Below are positions 28,777 through 37,872 of a stretch of DNA of 64,000 nt, in pieces. The notes under the pieces were generated by a model that made no database searches, was not told where the DNA came from, and saw only the letters and a program-made list of their open reading frames with translations. The translations under genes were made by a program, and so were the position numbers. The DNA is from Pseudarthrobacter sp. PS3-L1 (GTDB taxonomy: Bacteria; Actinomycetota; Actinomycetes; Actinomycetales; Micrococcaceae), in contig NZ_JASISU010000002.1 in the NCBI RefSeq assembly GCF_030063285.1, forward strand, positions 62,001 to 126,000, in the 5' to 3' direction. Each line of letters starts with the position of its first letter. Position 1 is the stretch's first letter.

Positions 28777-29921
28777 CTGAGCCGCGCCGACGTCGCGGTG
28801 ATTGGAGCCGGCCAAGCCGGGCTTGCCGCGGCATATCATCTGCAGCGACGTGGATTCAGCCCTGCCCGCGCGGAGACGGCCGCCGGACGGGACAGTGCTG
28901 TGGCATGCCGCGACAGCGTCCCCGGATCCCAAGTGGCACCTACGTGATGTTCGACGCCGGAACAGGTCCTGGCGGCGCCTGGCGGCACCGCTGGAAGTCG
29001 CTCACCATGGCCACTGTCAACGGCATCAGCGAACTTCCTGGTGCCGCTGTCCCCGCCAGCGATCCGGACGCGCCCAGTTCGGAGTTCCTCAGCGCGTATT
29101 TCGCTGACTACGAGAAAGCCCAGCGCCTCTCAGTCCAGCGACCCGTCAAGGTTCGCTCAGTACGCTTCACCGAGAATCATCCGCAAGGTCTCCTGTCTGT
29201 GGAAACGTCGGCCGGACCATGGCAGGTCAGGGCCATCATTAACGCCACGGGAACCTGGACACGTCCCTTCTGGCCTCTTTATCCTGGGCGGGAGGACTTT
29301 ACGGGCCGGCAGTTGCATGTCGCAGACTACGTTTCGGCAGAGGAATTTCGGGGACAGCACGTAGCAGTAGTAGGCGGCGGGATCTCGGCCGTCGGCCTCC
29401 TCGCGGAAATTTCCCTACTGACTCGAACCAGCTGGTTCACCAGGCGGCCACCAGACTGGCGCGAGACTGCGTTCGACGCCAGCGCTGCCCACGAGGCCGT
29501 AGCCAAAGTTGAGGACCGGGTCCGGCGGGGGCTGCCGCCGCAGAGCGTTGTTTCTGCCACGGGCCTCATCAAAACACCTGTCCTGGCTGCTGCGGAGTCC
29601 CGAGGCGCCCTGGAGCGCCTTCCCATGTTCACCGAGATGCTGCCCACGGGCGTCCGGCTCGCAGACGGCGGCTTTCTTGGTGTGGACGTTATCCTGTGGG
29701 CCACTGGTTTCCGGGCGGAACTTGAGCACTTGGCGCCACTGCACCTGCGCGGGCCCGGCGGCGGAATCGCCATGGCGGGAACCCAGGTATCAGCAGATCC
29801 GCGGATCCACCTGGTGGGTTACGGGGCGTCGTCGTCCACGATCGGTGCCAACCGTGCGGGCCGTACCGCCGTCCGCGAGATCCTGACACTTCTTCAACCC
29901 ACCCTTGGGAGCAGCGCGTGA
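28777..29921 (+). pseudogene. Frameshifted FAD/NAD(P)-binding flavoprotein monooxygenase-like gene
   Basis: The first ~37 codons (from about 28777) encode ADVAVIGAGQAGLAAAYHL, the FAD-binding Rossmann motif. That frame ends at a TGA near 28946. The rest of the protein is in another frame starting around 28905: PSGTYVMFDAGTGPGG, then the NADPH-binding VAVVGGGISAVGLLAE and the C-terminal VILWATGF motif. The two parts together have the order and spacing of one flavoprotein of ~380 residues, so an indel lies between about 28860 and 28925. No good start codon is visible for the first part. The 3' end overlaps the next gene by 4 bp, as in an intact operon. Confidence 0.75.
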
Positions 29922-31054
29922 CCAGCACCACTCATGACAGCTTTTTTGGCGGGCTTCGACGCCACCCGGATGTAGAAGCGCCCAACCTGCAGGCCTGGGA
30001 CGCCACGGACCGGCTGCTGCTGGACTGGTGGCAGCACGAAGGTGCCCCCGGAACCCGGCTGGTGGTGGTGGGGGACCGCTACGGCGCCTTGGCAGTAGGG
30101 GCGCGGCTGCTCGGTGCTGCGGATGTCCGGGTTCATCAGGACCTCATCACCGGTGAGAGGGCCCTGCGGAACAACGCCGCCGCAGCTGGTGTCTCCACGG
30201 GCATCACGCAGCTTCCGCTGGGTGCGCAGTTGCTGGCTGGAGCCGACGTCGTACTGCTCCAGCTGCCGAAAACGCTTGCGGAACTGGAGGAGATCGTTGA
30301 TGCTGTGGCGCGCTACGCCGCAGAGGGCGCCATTCTCGTTGCCGGCGGCCGGATCAAGCACATGACGCTGGCCATGAACGGTATTCTGGGACAGTCCTTC
30401 GATACCGTTCAGCCGCAACGGGCGAGGCAGAAATCACGGCTCCTCGTGGCCCGGGGACTACAGCGTCCCACCGATGTGCCACCGTATCCGCGTGTGGAGC
30501 ACCAGCGAGACCTTGACCTGGAGATTGCGGCGCACGGTGCGGTTTTTGCCGGCACCAAACTCGATATCGGCACCCGGTTCCTGCTGACGTTCATGGAGGA
30601 GATGCCACGGGTGGGGCATGCTGTCGACCTGGGCTGCGGTACCGGAATCCTGGCTGCCATGTACGCCAGAAGCAGTCCACGGTCCCTGGTGACGGCAAGC
30701 GACAGGTCAGCAGCGGCTGTGGCCTCGGCGGCCGCAACCGCCGCTGCCAACAGACTTGCGGACCAGATCCACTGCCTGCAGGACGATGCGCTGGAGTCGC
30801 TTGAGCCTGCCAGCGTGGACCTGGTGCTACTCAACCCGCCTTTTCATCTGGAGTCTTCCGTGCATGCTGGGGCCGGACTGAAGATGTTTGATGCGGCGGC
30901 CAGGATCCTGCGACCCGGCGGGCAGTTGTGGACCGTATATAACAGCCACCTCACCTACCTGCCGGCCCTGAACAAGGTGGTGGGGGCTACTAAAGTCAAG
31001 GGTCGCAACCCCAAGTTCACGGTGGCGCTCAGCGTGCGTCGAGACGATTCCTGA
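29918..31054 (+). CDS. Class I SAM-dependent methyltransferase, RsmC/RlmG-like
   Basis: 378 residues. The N-terminal half (about 1-190) is a degenerate methyltransferase-like domain, as in RsmC and RlmG. The C-terminal half has the SAM-binding VDLGCGTGILA near 240 and the catalytic NPPFH near 305, the motif of exocyclic-amine guanine-N2 methyltransferases. Likely modifies 16S or 23S rRNA; which of the two cannot be told. GTG start overlaps the upstream stop. Confidence 0.85.
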   Translation: MTSTTHDSFFGGLRRHPDVEAPNLQAWDATDRLLLDWWQHEGAPGTRLVVVGDRYGALAVGARLLGAADVRVHQDLITGERALRNNAAAAGVSTGITQLPLGAQLLAGADVVLLQLPKTLAELEEIVDAVARYAAEGAILVAGGRIKHMTLAMNGILGQSFDTVQPQRARQKSRLLVARGLQRPTDVPPYPRVEHQRDLDLEIAAHGAVFAGTKLDIGTRFLLTFMEEMPRVGHAVDLGCGTGILAAMYARSSPRSLVTASDRSAAAVASAAATAAANRLADQIHCLQDDALESLEPASVDLVLLNPPFHLESSVHAGAGLKMFDAAARILRPGGQLWTVYNSHLTYLPALNKVVGATKVKGRNPKFTVALSVRRDDS

Positions 31055-31196
31055 GATTGATCCGCGGCACCGATTGGACGCCACACCCGAGGGTGGCGCT
31101 GAGCCCCAACTCCCGCCCCACCGGGTAACGTACGAGTCAGACCAAAGTGGTTTTTCGCCGCTTGTTTCCATTGATGAACCAGCCCTAGGGGAGAAC

Positions 31197-32438
31197 TTGT
31201 CCGAGACCCGCCAGGCCGCGCCGCGGCGCGGAACCAACCTTCCTAGGATGGGGGACTTCAACCTCACGGTGATCGTTGATGCCATCCGGCGTTCCAGCGG
31301 AGGTCTCAGCAGGGTGGAACTCTCAGGTATCGTCGGCCTGTCCCCACAAACGGTGTCAAATATCTCCCGTCGCCTGCTGGACCAGAAACTGATAGTTGAA
31401 GCGGGCAAGGAAGGGCACGGTCCAGGTAAGCCTCGGACCATCCTGAGGCTGAACCCCCAGGGAATGTACGCAGTAGGGGTGCACCTGGATCCGGCGCTGA
31501 CAACGTTTGTGCTCCTCGACCTGGTGGGCGCAGTGGTTGCGCAGGCCAGGATCAGGACGCCGGGCGTCAACGATCCCGCCTCCGTCATGTCCACTATTGC
31601 TGAGCAGATCGAGAGCCTGATCGCAGGAGCCGGGGTGGACCGGAGCAGGATCGCAGGACTTGGGGTCGCTGCCCCGGGACCCATCGATCTGGCACGGGGC
31701 AGTGTCGTAGATCCGCCCCTGCTCGCCGGCTGGGACCGGGTAGAGCTCCGCGAAGCACTCTCTGCCGCCACCGGCTTCACTGTCCTGGTCGACAAGGACG
31801 TCACAAGTGCCGCTGTGGCCGAGACCTGGGCTGGTGGCCCCAGCGGAGCCGGCAGCTTCATCTTCATGTACATGGGAACGGGAATAGGCTGCGGCCTGGT
31901 ACTGAACGACGAAGTGGTCCGTGGAACATCAGGGAATGCCGGCGAGATTGGGCACATCATGGTGGATCCAGACGGCCCCGCCTGCGACTGTGGACGCCGC
32001 GGGTGCGTCAAATCCTCCTGCATCCCGCAGGTCCTTGTTGCTGAAGCAGTGCGCGGCGGGATCCTGGACGCAGGCCCGGCTGGCAATCTCGCCGAACGCT
32101 TTGGCGCACTCTGCGACAAGGCCGACGACGGCGATGCTGCAGCGGCAGCCATCCTGGACCGCGCTGCGGTACTGGTAGCCCGGGCGGCTTCTGTCGTGGC
32201 CAACGGACTTGACGTTGAGCGGGTCGTTTTTGGCGGCCCCTTCTGGTCCAGGCTTTCCGAGCGATACCTGGCGGTAGTCCCGGACCTGATCAACCAGGAC
32301 AGTGCAGCACGGCTGATTCATTCCATCGAAGTGGTCGGCACGGGAGTCGGCGAAGATGTGGGAGCCATCGGTGCTGCTTGCCTGGTCCTTGAACACATGC
32401 TGGCCCCACGCGCCCAGCGCCTCCTGCTCGACGCCTGA
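31197..32438 (+). CDS. ROK family transcriptional regulator / sugar kinase homologue
   Basis: 413 residues from TTG 31197; the frame is open from 31074, and ATG 31248 is another candidate, so the start is uncertain. An N-terminal winged helix (LSRVELSGIVGLSPQTVSNISRRL positions) is followed by a ROK domain with the GMGTGIGCGLV-type phosphate loop (here YMGTGIGCGLVL) and a zinc site CDCGRRGCVKSSC. Such proteins repress sugar-utilisation genes and are released by a sugar ligand; no obvious target operon is adjacent. A perfect hairpin follows the stop. Confidence 0.85.
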   Translation: MSETRQAAPRRGTNLPRMGDFNLTVIVDAIRRSSGGLSRVELSGIVGLSPQTVSNISRRLLDQKLIVEAGKEGHGPGKPRTILRLNPQGMYAVGVHLDPALTTFVLLDLVGAVVAQARIRTPGVNDPASVMSTIAEQIESLIAGAGVDRSRIAGLGVAAPGPIDLARGSVVDPPLLAGWDRVELREALSAATGFTVLVDKDVTSAAVAETWAGGPSGAGSFIFMYMGTGIGCGLVLNDEVVRGTSGNAGEIGHIMVDPDGPACDCGRRGCVKSSCIPQVLVAEAVRGGILDAGPAGNLAERFGALCDKADDGDAAAAAILDRAAVLVARAASVVANGLDVERVVFGGPFWSRLSERYLAVVPDLINQDSAARLIHSIEVVGTGVGEDVGAIGAACLVLEHMLAPRAQRLLLDA

Positions 32439-32457
32439 GGTCACCTGCCAGAGCCCT

Positions 32458-32481
32458 GCAATGGGGACTACTCCCCATTGC
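32458..32481 (+). terminator. Hairpin after the ROK gene
   Basis: A perfect 10-bp stem, GCAATGGGGA at 32458-32467 with TCCCCATTGC at 32472-32481, and a four-base loop. No T-tract follows, so intrinsic termination would be weak; it may protect the 3' end. Confidence 0.5.
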
Positions 32482-32662
32482 ACGGCTAGCCCTGTCGCGA
32501 TTGGATGGGGGATCGGGTCTTTGCCAGGCTAGCCTTTGTCGGGGCAGAATCCGTCAGGGTCACCCACAGGGGCAACACGTTTTTGAAGCCCGTCCGCAGT
32601 AGACGTGCGCCGGATCGGCAGCGGAGCCGCTGCTCAAACGAATATTCAGGAGAGCCACCAGG

Positions 32663-33667
32663 GTGCAGCAGGGACAGTGCGCAGGTATTGAGCCGGCCGA
32701 GCTCGCCAGGGCCACGCAGTTCATCCACAACGTGGGGCAGAGCTTTGATGCCAAGGTGGTGGGCCAGGCACGATTGCGCGAATCGCTCCTGATCGCCCTG
32801 CTCACCAGCGGCCATCTCCTGCTGGAGAGTGTCCCAGGGTTGGCAAAGACCACTGCTGCCCAAACGCTTGCCGAGTCCATCAGCGCCGACTTCCGGCGTA
32901 TCCAGTGCACTCCTGACCTGCTGCCCAGCGACATTGTGGGAACGCAGATCTACGACGCCGCCAAAGGCACCTTCGAGACCCAGCTTGGACCCGTGCACGC
33001 GAACATTGTCCTGCTGGATGAGATCAACAGGTCCAGTGCTAAAACGCAAAGTGCCATGCTCGAGGCCATGCAGGAGCGCCAGACGTCCATTGGTGGCCAG
33101 GAATTCCGGCTTCCCTCGCCTTTCCTGGTCCTGGCAACACAGAACCCCATCGAGCAGGAGGGCACCTACCAGCTGCCTGAAGCGCAGATGGACCGCTTTA
33201 TGCTCAAGGACGTGCTGGACTATCCGAGCCCCACAGAAGAGGCGGAAATCATCCGCCGGATCGACGCCGGTGTTTTTACGCGCGAACACAAACCACCGGC
33301 AGCTGCATCCCTTGACGCCGTCAGGGAAACCCAGCGCCTGGTCCAGCAGATCTACATCGACCCGGCCATCATCACCTACATTGTGGGCCTGGTCTATGTG
33401 ACCCGGAACGCAGCCCAGTACATTGACCAGCGGCTGGCCGGTTTTATCGAGTTCGGCGCCAGCCCACGGGCAAGTATCGCGTTCAGCCAGGCAGCGAGGG
33501 CCCGGGCCCTGCTGCATGGCCGGGACCACGTCATTCCAGAAGACGTCAAGGAATTGGCTCACCGGGTGCTGCGTCACCGGTTGATCCTGGGTTTCGATGC
33601 CGTGGCGGAGCAGGTGCCTGTAGAAACGATCATTGACGCGATCCTGGCCGCCGTACAGACCCCCTGA
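32663..33667 (+). CDS. MoxR-type AAA+ ATPase
   Basis: 334 residues. Walker A is the MoxR form SVPGLAKTT (about 53-61), Walker B VLLDEIN (about 115-121), then ATQNPIEQEGTYQLPEAQ with sensor elements and the C-terminal lid. MoxR ATPases act as chaperones that work with VWA-domain proteins. First gene of a tight six-gene operon to 37782. GTG start with AGGAG about 14 bases upstream (32651-32655). Confidence 0.93.
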   Translation: MQQGQCAGIEPAELARATQFIHNVGQSFDAKVVGQARLRESLLIALLTSGHLLLESVPGLAKTTAAQTLAESISADFRRIQCTPDLLPSDIVGTQIYDAAKGTFETQLGPVHANIVLLDEINRSSAKTQSAMLEAMQERQTSIGGQEFRLPSPFLVLATQNPIEQEGTYQLPEAQMDRFMLKDVLDYPSPTEEAEIIRRIDAGVFTREHKPPAAASLDAVRETQRLVQQIYIDPAIITYIVGLVYVTRNAAQYIDQRLAGFIEFGASPRASIAFSQAARARALLHGRDHVIPEDVKELAHRVLRHRLILGFDAVAEQVPVETIIDAILAAVQTP

Positions 33668-33668
33668 C

Positions 33669-34580
33669 ATGGCCATGACGTCACTGGTGCACCACGTCCG
33701 GTCCAAAATGTTCATTCTCGCCCACCGCAGGGCGCGGGGCATGTTGGACGGCGAGTACGGATCTGTTTTTAAGGGACGAAGTCTCGACTTTGACGACCTT
33801 CGCGCGTACGTGCCCGGTGATGAGGTCCGTGACATCGACTGGAAGGCCTCCGCCCGCCATGGATCCCCCCTCATCCGCCGCTATATCGCCGTCCGCCAAC
33901 ACCACGTCCTCCTGGTCGCGGATACAGGGCGGAACATGGCAGCTGAGTCGCTCTCCGGTGAGCTCAAGAAGGATATTGCCGTCATGGCACTCGGTGTTAT
34001 TGGTTCCCTGGCCCTGGGCCATGGTGATCCTGTGGGGCTTGTCCACGGCCATGCCGGTGGAACAGCTGCCCTTCCTGCCGCCTCGGGTGATGCCGCACTG
34101 GAGCGGCTCCTGCGGACGGTCGACGCCGTCGGAGCAGGGAGCGCCGCCAGCGCACCGGAGGAGCAGCTTGAGTATGTGGCCCGCACGTATCGCCGCAGAA
34201 TGCTCCTTTTTGTTGTGGCGGACGAATCTGTGCCTACGGAGCGGACCGAGCGACTGCTTCGACGGCTCCGGGCCCAGCACGAAATCCTCTGGCTGACCAT
34301 CCTGGACGCTGACCTCACCGAACTGGTACAGCGCGGCCGTCGTCGCCCGGATATCCAGCCACGTCCGCTGCGCGATATTGAACGGCACACCGCTGTGATC
34401 GGTCCGGTGGCGGCATCTGCGCGCGTGCTGGCAGCCTACGAACTGGCCCGCACCGAGCGTGATGCAGCACGGTCCGCCATGCTGCGCAGGGCAGGGATCA
34501 CTGAGGGCAGGGTAGGTTCTGCCGACGGAGTGGTCTCGGCCATCTTTGCGCTACTGGAAAGGCACCGCCGTGGTGGATGA
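33669..34580 (+). CDS. DUF58 family protein
   Basis: 303 residues. RSLDFDDLRAYVPGDEVRDIDW is split by the conserved core of DUF58: YVPGDEVRDIDWKASAR near residues 50-66, then RHGSPLIRRY. The rest resembles a von Willebrand A fold without a complete MIDAS. One base separates its ATG 33669 from the MoxR stop; an in-frame ATG at 33633 lies inside moxR and is rejected. DUF58 proteins accompany MoxR ATPases in nearly all such operons. Confidence 0.9.
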   Translation: MAMTSLVHHVRSKMFILAHRRARGMLDGEYGSVFKGRSLDFDDLRAYVPGDEVRDIDWKASARHGSPLIRRYIAVRQHHVLLVADTGRNMAAESLSGELKKDIAVMALGVIGSLALGHGDPVGLVHGHAGGTAALPAASGDAALERLLRTVDAVGAGSAASAPEEQLEYVARTYRRRMLLFVVADESVPTERTERLLRRLRAQHEILWLTILDADLTELVQRGRRRPDIQPRPLRDIERHTAVIGPVAASARVLAAYELARTERDAARSAMLRRAGITEGRVGSADGVVSAIFALLERHRRGG

Positions 34581-35037
34581 GCAAGGGTTTTATGGACCGC
34601 TGAGCTACAGCCCCTGGTGGTTGTGGGCTGGAATTCTTTTGACGGCGCTGGCAGGAGCCTGGCTGATCGGCGTCCTGGTTGCGACCAGAAAGAAACGTCC
34701 GGGCGGGAACACTCCAACACGGCCCCTGGTTGTGCCCACGGACTTGAAGGAGCAGTACCTTTCCCGGATCGCTTCCGTCCAGGACGCCGTCCACGCCGGG
34801 ACTCTCGCCCAACGCACAGCGCATCAGGAACTGAGCTTGATTGTGCGGGGGTTCATCCGGGACGCCACCGGCCTGGACGCCACCCGGATGACGCTGGCGG
34901 AACTTCGGGCTGGGGCGCAGCCGGACGTGGCGGACGCCATCGGGCAGATATATCCCGGCGAGTTCGCGGCCGTGCCGCTGGTTTCGGTGGGTGTTTCCGC
35001 TGCAGCCGCCCGGACGGTAGTGCAGTCATGGAACTGA
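34570..35037 (+). CDS. DUF4381-like single-span membrane protein of the MoxR operon
   Basis: 155 residues. One hydrophobic helix (WLWAGILLTALAGAWLIGVLV, about 16-36) near the N-terminus is followed by a soluble helical domain with the TAHQELSLIVRGFIRDATG segment. In composition and operon position (between DUF58 and VWA genes) it corresponds to the DUF4381 proteins of Bat/MoxR operons, though I cannot confirm the family. It starts at GTG 34570 (or the next GTG), overlapping the DUF58 stop by 11 bp. Confidence 0.7.
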   Translation: MVDEQGFYGPLSYSPWWLWAGILLTALAGAWLIGVLVATRKKRPGGNTPTRPLVVPTDLKEQYLSRIASVQDAVHAGTLAQRTAHQELSLIVRGFIRDATGLDATRMTLAELRAGAQPDVADAIGQIYPGEFAAVPLVSVGVSAAAARTVVQSWN

Positions 35038-36011
35038 TGCTGTGGTGGATCATTCCGTGTGGACTGGGTGGTGGAGCGCTGTTTATCTGGCGGGTCCTGC
35101 GCAACGAATCCAGGGTATCCGGGAGCCGATCCGTGGCTCACACGGACAGGCTGACGTCCCTCCCGGAGTACCGTTCTGCGCTTCGGCGGCACCTGCGCCT
35201 CCTGGTGGCCATGGTGGGGGCCTCGGTTGTGGTGGTCCTCGGGGCCCTGACGGCGGGTGCCAGGCCCGTGACGGCGGAAGTGGTCATTCCAGAACAGCAC
35301 AGCCGGGACATCATGCTCTGCCTGGACACGTCTGCGTCGATGAGTAGTGCCGATGCGGCAGTCGTGGACGTCTTTGGCGAGTTGGTGACCCGTTTCGACG
35401 GCGAGCGCATTGGTTTGATGATGTTCGATTCATCAGCGGCCCAGGTATTTCCCCTGACGGATGACTACGTGTTGGTCCGCGAAGAATTGACACGTGCCAA
35501 GGGCATTTTCGACGGCAGCCTGGATGAGCAGGGATTCTTCGCCGGTACGGGCATCGCACCGGGATCTTCACTGATTGGCGACGGACTGGCATCCTGTACC
35601 CAGGGTTTTCCTGGCCCGGATGATGGCACGCGGTCCCGATCAGTTGTCCTGGCCACTGACAACTTTGTTTCGGGCGAGCCGCTGTTCACCCTGGCGGAAG
35701 CGGCATCGCTTGCGCGAGACAAGGGCGCAACCGTGTATGCGCTGAACCCGGGCGATTTTGACTATGGCGACGCCCCGGACCAGCCGGGCGCCACCCTCCG
35801 GGATGCAGCGGAGTCCACTGGCGGGGCCTATTATTCGGTGGACAGTACCGAGTCCGTAGCCGGAATCGTCCGCTCGGTCCAGGAAACGGAGGTGGCAGCC
35901 ATGACGGGGGCTCCCCAGCGGATTGTCACTGACCAGGCAGCCTGGCCACTGGCGATTGCCCTTCTGGCCGTGCTGGTTCTCCTGGGTATCGCGTGGCGGG
36001 TGGAGAGATGA
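35028..36011 (+). CDS. VWA domain membrane protein (BatA-like)
   Basis: 327 residues: two N-terminal hydrophobic segments (about 3-22 and 62-80), a von Willebrand A domain with intact MIDAS (CLDTSASMSS, about 100-109) and a C-terminal helix near 300-320. This layout holds the VWA domain outside the membrane or in the periplasm-equivalent space. The ATG at 35028 overlaps the upstream gene by 10 bp. Confidence 0.85.
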   Translation: MELMLWWIIPCGLGGGALFIWRVLRNESRVSGSRSVAHTDRLTSLPEYRSALRRHLRLLVAMVGASVVVVLGALTAGARPVTAEVVIPEQHSRDIMLCLDTSASMSSADAAVVDVFGELVTRFDGERIGLMMFDSSAAQVFPLTDDYVLVREELTRAKGIFDGSLDEQGFFAGTGIAPGSSLIGDGLASCTQGFPGPDDGTRSRSVVLATDNFVSGEPLFTLAEAASLARDKGATVYALNPGDFDYGDAPDQPGATLRDAAESTGGAYYSVDSTESVAGIVRSVQETEVAAMTGAPQRIVTDQAAWPLAIALLAVLVLLGIAWRVER

Positions 36012-37042
36012 CATTCCTTCCCGTGATTCCGTGGTGGATCATCCTGCCGCTTTGGGTGCTAGTAGCAGGTGCCATTGGCTGGCGGGTCCTGGGGCGACGC
36101 TCCGGAGAGCCAGGCAGGCGTGACTGGTTGTTCCGTGGACTCCTTGTTGCGCTGGTGTTCGTGGCAGCACTGCGCCCTGGCATCGATGCTGGTGGCTCCG
36201 CGACGGCACAGCCCGCCGACGTCGACGTTTTTCTTGCTGTTGATACCACCAGCAGCATGTCAGCTGAGGACTACGGCGATGGCGAACCTCGGTTGTTAGG
36301 TGTGCGCAGCGACATCTCATCCGTGACTGAACAACTTGCTGGTGCACGGTTTTCGCTGCTCACGTTCGCGGCGGAGGCGACAGTAAGGATTCCGCTGACC
36401 ACCGATACCGGTGCCCTCGCCACGGCAGCGGAGGTCCTGTCACCCGAGATTACCGACTACGCCCGGGGGAGCAGTATCACGGCTGCCGGCCCACTGCTGG
36501 ATCAGCGCCTCCGGGCAGCCAGGGATCAGCACCCCGAGAGGCTCCGGTTTGTGTTTTACCTTGGTGACGGAGAGCAGACCAGTGACGCGGTCGCTGGGTC
36601 TTTCCGTGTCGACAGGTCACTGGTGGACGGTGGTGCGGTGCTGGGGTACGGAACGGCCGACGGCGGCAGGATGCTGGAGTATGCGGGTGGGGCCCGCGAT
36701 TCATTGGGTGGGGACTACATCCAGGACCGTCGTGGAGACGGTGCCACTGATGCGCTATCAAAGATCAACGAGGGTGCGCTGCGCGCCATTGCCGAAAATC
36801 TTGGTGTTCCCTACGTCCACAGGTCCGCCGGGGACTCCACTGACGCCTTGCTGCGGAATGCGCAGCCATCCGGCATGGCCACTGGTACTGCACGGCAAGC
36901 TGGTGGCGGCGGGGTTCCCGCGCGGACGGAACTTGCCTGGCTCTTCGCGCTTGCGGCCTTCGGTGTGGGGCTCAGGGAAGTTACCCTGTCCGCGCGTCGA
37001 CTCCAGGACACAGTGCTACCCCCACTGGGCGGCCCACGATGA
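36008..37042 (+). CDS. VWA domain membrane protein (BatB-like)
   Basis: 344 residues, same layout as its neighbour: N-terminal hydrophobic segments, then a VWA domain with MIDAS AVDTTSSMSAED (about 79-90), and a C-terminal helix (WLFALAAFGVGLREV). ATG overlaps the previous stop (ATGA), and its own stop overlaps the next start in the same way, so the three proteins are translationally coupled. Confidence 0.85.
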   Translation: MTFLPVIPWWIILPLWVLVAGAIGWRVLGRRSGEPGRRDWLFRGLLVALVFVAALRPGIDAGGSATAQPADVDVFLAVDTTSSMSAEDYGDGEPRLLGVRSDISSVTEQLAGARFSLLTFAAEATVRIPLTTDTGALATAAEVLSPEITDYARGSSITAAGPLLDQRLRAARDQHPERLRFVFYLGDGEQTSDAVAGSFRVDRSLVDGGAVLGYGTADGGRMLEYAGGARDSLGGDYIQDRRGDGATDALSKINEGALRAIAENLGVPYVHRSAGDSTDALLRNAQPSGMATGTARQAGGGGVPARTELAWLFALAAFGVGLREVTLSARRLQDTVLPPLGGPR

Positions 37043-37782
37043 AAGCGCTGCCCACCCAACGCCGCCTCCGCTGGTCCAGGCGTCGGTTGCTGCTCCTCTC
37101 AGTCCTTCCGCTGGTGCTGATACTCCTGGTGGCAGCGAAATTCATAAGTGTCGGCATCCTCGCCGACGCCGCCGTCTCAGCGTTCGACCAGCGCGACTCA
37201 ACAGGTGTTGCCGCTGCCGCCCTGGGCCTGCAGGTCGCAAACGGTGTGGAGCCGTACAAGGCGGTATTTGCCGAGGGCGATGCCCTGGTAGTGGCAGGTG
37301 ATGCTGCCGCGGCACGTGGGCGGTTCGAGCACGCCCTGGATCTGGGTGCCGGTAATGATGAGTGCAAAGTCCGCGTCAACCTGGTTCTTACCATCGAACA
37401 GCTCGGCAGCGCGGCTGCCGAGCCCGCTGCTGGGCGGGCCCTCTTGGGGGAGGCGCTCGCCGTCGTCGGCCAGTCACCCCAGGATTGCTTTAGCAACCCC
37501 GGCAATGGATCCGGCCGCAACGATGCGGGCGAAGGAGGCCGCCTTCAGGAAGCCCGCGATCGGCTTACCAAGGCCCTCGGCGACCTGGACGAGACCGGAC
37601 CCAGCGGAGGGGATGACCAGGAGATGCAGGGGGAGGAGCAGGCAGACCCCGCCCGTGACTCTGCGTTGGAACAACTCCAGCAGAACGCCCGGGATGCTGC
37701 TCGTGACCGGGTGGAGAGCGAGGCGCGGAACAACTACCTCGATGAGTCGGGTAGTGGTCCCGGAGTCGACCGTCCCTGGTAG
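37039..37782 (+). CDS. Membrane-anchored helical-repeat protein of the MoxR operon
   Basis: 247 residues: a basic N-terminus, one hydrophobic segment (LLLSVLPLVLILLVAAKFI, about 15-33), then Ala-rich helices with the FAEGDALVVAGDAAAARGRFEHALDLG arrangement (positions 73-99) that looks like a tetratricopeptide repeat. The C-terminal third is acidic and Gln-rich. By position it is the BatC/BatE-like TPR member, but the family assignment is an inference. Last gene of the operon. Confidence 0.65.
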   Translation: MKALPTQRRLRWSRRRLLLLSVLPLVLILLVAAKFISVGILADAAVSAFDQRDSTGVAAAALGLQVANGVEPYKAVFAEGDALVVAGDAAAARGRFEHALDLGAGNDECKVRVNLVLTIEQLGSAAAEPAAGRALLGEALAVVGQSPQDCFSNPGNGSGRNDAGEGGRLQEARDRLTKALGDLDETGPSGGDDQEMQGEEQADPARDSALEQLQQNARDAARDRVESEARNNYLDESGSGPGVDRPW

Positions 37783-37872
37783 AAGGGCCTGTTCCAGCGG
37801 TGGTGATGGCCTCAAGGGGCGACTAACGGCGTATGACAAAATTTCCGTGACAAGACTCGGGAGGCTCGCTAG

